From Patescibacteria group bacterium UBA5738 (GTDB lineage Bacteria; Patescibacteriota; Minisyncoccia; Minisyncoccales; UBA5738): a stretch of DNA of 7,017 bases. Below are positions 5,519 through 7,017 of this stretch, piece by piece. How positions within the stretch are numbered: position 1 is the first letter of the stretch; every line of letters starts with the position of its first letter. The stretch lies in the NCBI GenBank assembly GCA_002419295.1, contig DIFW01000019.1, positions 1 to 7,017 of the forward strand, in the 5' to 3' direction. The notes under the pieces were generated by a model, which was not told the DNA's origin, did not search any database, and saw nothing but the letters and a program-made list of their open reading frames with translations. The position numbers and the translations under genes are program-made.

Positions 5519-6524
5519 TATTTTGTGGTGTTACTAACCTGATCATCCCCCAAGCAGATCCCGCACCATAGCCAAAATGCCTTATGGCAAACGCAATCGG
5601 CATCAAAAAAACATAGCGCCAATCTTTTTCCCGAATGGCAATTCCAAGCGAAAAACACAGCGAAACCGCGAAATAAAAAACAATTGACACTGCCAAAACC
5701 AAAATCGCCGGCCTCCAGAATAGCGCAATCATTGATAAGGAAAACAGTCCCAAAAAAAATATCAACGGAATATAGTGCCTCAATTTAAAGGGCATTTTTA
5801 CAAACTTTAAAGGATAAACCGCCCAAACCCCATCGTTAAAATTATGCTTTAAAAATTCTCTGAATGTTGGCTTAGGATAGTAAGCACACTCAACATCCGG
5901 AAAGAGCATAATTTTACCTCCCGCGTTCTTCAGGCGCATATTAAGTTCAATATCTTGGCTACGGATCAATTTTTCATTGAACATTCCAATTTTTTCGAAT
6001 GTGCTTTTTCTAAAAAATCCGCCAAACACGGTGTCAACTTCCCGAATACCTTTTTTATACCCCCGGCGATAATAAGCATTTCCCGCCCCAAAAAAAGATG
6101 ATGATGAAAATACAATTGCTTTGTTAATTAAACTGTTACGATAAGGTAAAATTTTCCAGACTCCGCCCACATTGTCCGCATTATATTTTTTAATATTATA
6201 AACGCATTTGGAAAGATATTGTGAATCGTATAAGTTATGCGATCCCATAAAGGCGATATAATCGCCTTTAGCCGCGCGGATTCCTATGTTAAGCGCCCAA
6301 GAAGTAAACTTTCTGGAATTATCTAAAAGCGAGATGCGAGGGTATTTTTTTATATATTCGTTGATAATCTTTCGCGTGCCATCATCGCTCATCCCATCAA
6401 CAACTATTATTTCAAAATCATCTTTCGGATAATCATTGGCCAAAATAGAATCAAGGCAAGCGGCAATAAACTCTTCTTCGTCACGACAAACGACAATAAC
6501 CGATATATATTGGCCATTACTCAT
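5502..6524 (-). CDS. GT2-family glycosyltransferase with C-terminal membrane segments (ExoA-like)
   Basis: The first 240 or so of 340 residues form a GT-A domain: ISVIVVCRDEEEFI (7-20), FEIIVVDGMSDDGT (37-50), NIGIRAAKGDYIAFM (79-93), FGGFFRKSTFEKIG (167-180) and IRSQDIELNMRLKNAG (187-202), which corresponds to the acceptor-side ED/QD region. About three hydrophobic segments follow (roughly 251-270, 273-297, 304-328). The arrangement resembles the succinoglycan ExoA group, in which a nucleotide-diphospho sugar is added to a lipid-linked acceptor at the inner membrane face. At the metal-binding DxD/DxH site it has GSH (94-96) after IAFM, so the first Asp is missing. It is the first gene of a tightly packed run, about 30 bases after the hairpin of the IS element. 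The start is the ATG at 6524, with no SD. Donor and acceptor are unknown. Confidence 0.93.
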   Translation of the reverse strand: MSNGQYISVIVVCRDEEEFIAACLDSILANDYPKDDFEIIVVDGMSDDGTRKIINEYIKKYPRISLLDNSRKFTSWALNIGIRAAKGDYIAFMGSHNLYDSQYLSKCVYNIKKYNADNVGGVWKILPYRNSLINKAIVFSSSSFFGAGNAYYRRGYKKGIREVDTVFGGFFRKSTFEKIGMFNEKLIRSQDIELNMRLKNAGGKIMLFPDVECAYYPKPTFREFLKHNFNDGVWAVYPLKFVKMPFKLRHYIPLIFFLGLFSLSMIALFWRPAILVLAVSIVFYFAVSLCFSLGIAIREKDWRYVFLMPIAFAIRHFGYGAGSAWGMIRLVTPQNNGGKS

Positions 6525-6554
6525 TGAATTGACATTTTACATTAAGTCAGATTA

Positions 6555-6573
6555 CCGCCGCCATAGGCGGCGG
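6555..6573. repeat. Perfect 8-bp hairpin, likely right-end hairpin of the IS200-type element
   Basis: CCGCCGCC (6555-6562) and GGCGGCGG (6566-6573) pair perfectly around a three-base loop. No T-run follows on either strand, so it is not a typical terminator. IS200/IS605 elements carry subterminal hairpins that TnpA recognises, and this one lies downstream of the transposase stop where the right end is expected. Confidence 0.6.
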
Positions 6574-6587
6574 CTTGATGAATGGGG

Positions 6588-6602
6588 TTCCCTAAAAGGG
6601 AA
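6588..6602. repeat. Short hairpin in the IS downstream region
   Basis: TTCCCT (6588-6593) pairs with AGGGAA (6597-6602) around AAA, possibly with one extra G-T pair. It lies between the transposase stop and the larger hairpin and may be a second element of the IS end or an RNA structure. No T-run follows it. Confidence 0.4.
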
Positions 6603-6645
6603 TCTCCCTTACTCAAGTCTTGTGTGTTAAATATTTTCTTCGGTA

Positions 6646-7017
6646 TTACTTTTGTTTTTGATACTGTTCATCGTCTTGCTCCTGTTCTCGTTGGTCACGG
6701 ATGTATTTTTTGATTTGGCCAAGCTCGAAGCCAACCATTGATACCGCGTAACCTTTCGCCCAAAAATGCGCTCCGGTGAAGTTTCTTTCTTTACCGCACA
6801 TCCTCGCCACCGCAATGGCGCTTTTGCCTTTCATAAATCCGATGATTGAGGCAACCGAATGTTTGGGCGGAATGGCGATGCACATATGCACGTGGTCCGA
6901 CATTGTACTGCCTTCCAGGATTTCGCATTCTTTCTGCCGTGCCAGATCGCGGAATACCGGGCCGAGCTTTTCGGCAAGTTTCAGAAACAATATCTTTCTC
7001 CTTCTTTTCGGGATGAA
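6646..7017 (-). CDS. tnpA: IS200/IS605-family Y1 transposase TnpA, N-terminus beyond the window
   Basis: The visible 123 residues read through to the window edge, so the gene is cut there. A TTG at 6990 is not the real start, because the nine codons before it (FIPKRRRKI) match the family's usual IPKYRRK stretch. Roughly 20 residues should be missing. The HUH metal-binding motif is DHVHM (visible residues about 41-45). It is followed by IPPKHSVASIIGFMKGKSA and HFWAKGYAVS, then the helix IKKYIRDQ, whose Tyr (visible residue about 105) is the likely nucleophile. TnpA cuts and joins single-stranded DNA at hairpin-marked ends. The visible part is uninterrupted and the catalytic residues are intact, so it may be active. 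The tail is rich in Gln and Glu. The gene is not part of the sugar pathway; it lies upstream of the glycosyltransferase in the same orientation. Confidence 0.93.
   Translation of the reverse strand, partial: FIPKRRRKILFLKLAEKLGPVFRDLARQKECEILEGSTMSDHVHMCIAIPPKHSVASIIGFMKGKSAIAVARMCGKERNFTGAHFWAKGYAVSMVGFELGQIKKYIRDQREQEQDDEQYQKQK

Larger units (their letters stand above)
6555..7017 (-). mobile_element. Partial IS200/IS605-family insertion sequence (right end inside the window)
   Basis: The element consists of the partial Y1 transposase and about 90 bases of downstream DNA ending near the hairpin at 6555-6573. Its left end and the transposase start lie beyond base 7017. The exact right end is not determined and could reach about 6540. 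This family has no terminal inverted repeats and makes no target duplication, so the boundary cannot be read directly. No accessory TnpB gene is seen in the visible part. Confidence 0.65.

Noticed and set aside
6627..6815. Second minus-strand frame inside the transposase region
   Set aside because: It overlaps the conserved TnpA frame, which carries the HUH motif and the catalytic Tyr helix; it is an out-of-frame shadow.

Overview
The window looks like part of a cell-surface polysaccharide or glycan gene cluster from an uncultivated, compact bacterial genome. Small overlapping genes, A/T homopolymer runs, few Shine-Dalgarno (SD) sequences, an IS200-type element and a DUF4143 ATPase together suggest a Patescibacteria/CPR (Parcubacteria-like) lineage. 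This is inference; no marker gene is present. TAA and TGA are both used as stops, and no in-frame TGA interrupts the conserved genes, so the TGA-as-glycine code of Gracilibacteria/SR1 is not indicated. Every gene I accept is on the minus strand, so transcription runs from high to low coordinates.

From right to left: (1) a partial IS200/IS605 Y1 transposase cut by the window edge (6646-7017), with hairpins after its stop that probably mark the element's right end; (2) a tightly packed run made of a membrane-anchored GT2 glycosyltransferase (5502-6524), a SAM-dependent methyltransferase (4721-5518), a PglC-like phosphoglycosyl transferase (4135-4728), and a split transketolase-like enzyme consisting of a TPP-binding subunit (3331-4113) and an unusually short pyrimidine-domain subunit (2832-3338); (3) a 17-codon orphan reading frame with an excellent SD (2769-2822), directly followed by three copies of a 22-bp AT-rich repeat; (4) a DUF4143-type AAA ATPase (1548-2681) with its own consensus promoter and a probable terminator, which looks like a cassette inserted into the polysaccharide operon; (5) a DegT-family sugar aminotransferase (178-1320) behind its own likely promoter; (6) the first 51 codons of a membrane FlaA1/CapD/PglF-like nucleotide-sugar dehydratase (1-153), running off the left edge.

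The dehydratase, aminotransferase and phosphoglycosyl transferase are the same enzyme types that make a 4-amino-4,6-dideoxy sugar nucleotide and load an amino-sugar phosphate on a lipid carrier. The GT2 enzyme would extend the chain and the methyltransferase could decorate a sugar. The transketolase-like pair hints at an unusual sugar with added or removed carbons; its active site and domain content depart from standard transketolase. The points most worth follow-up are the Pyr-only transketolase partner with a KGH-to-KGW change, the 22-bp repeat cluster built into the ATPase promoter, and the apparent broken gene where the cassette meets the operon.
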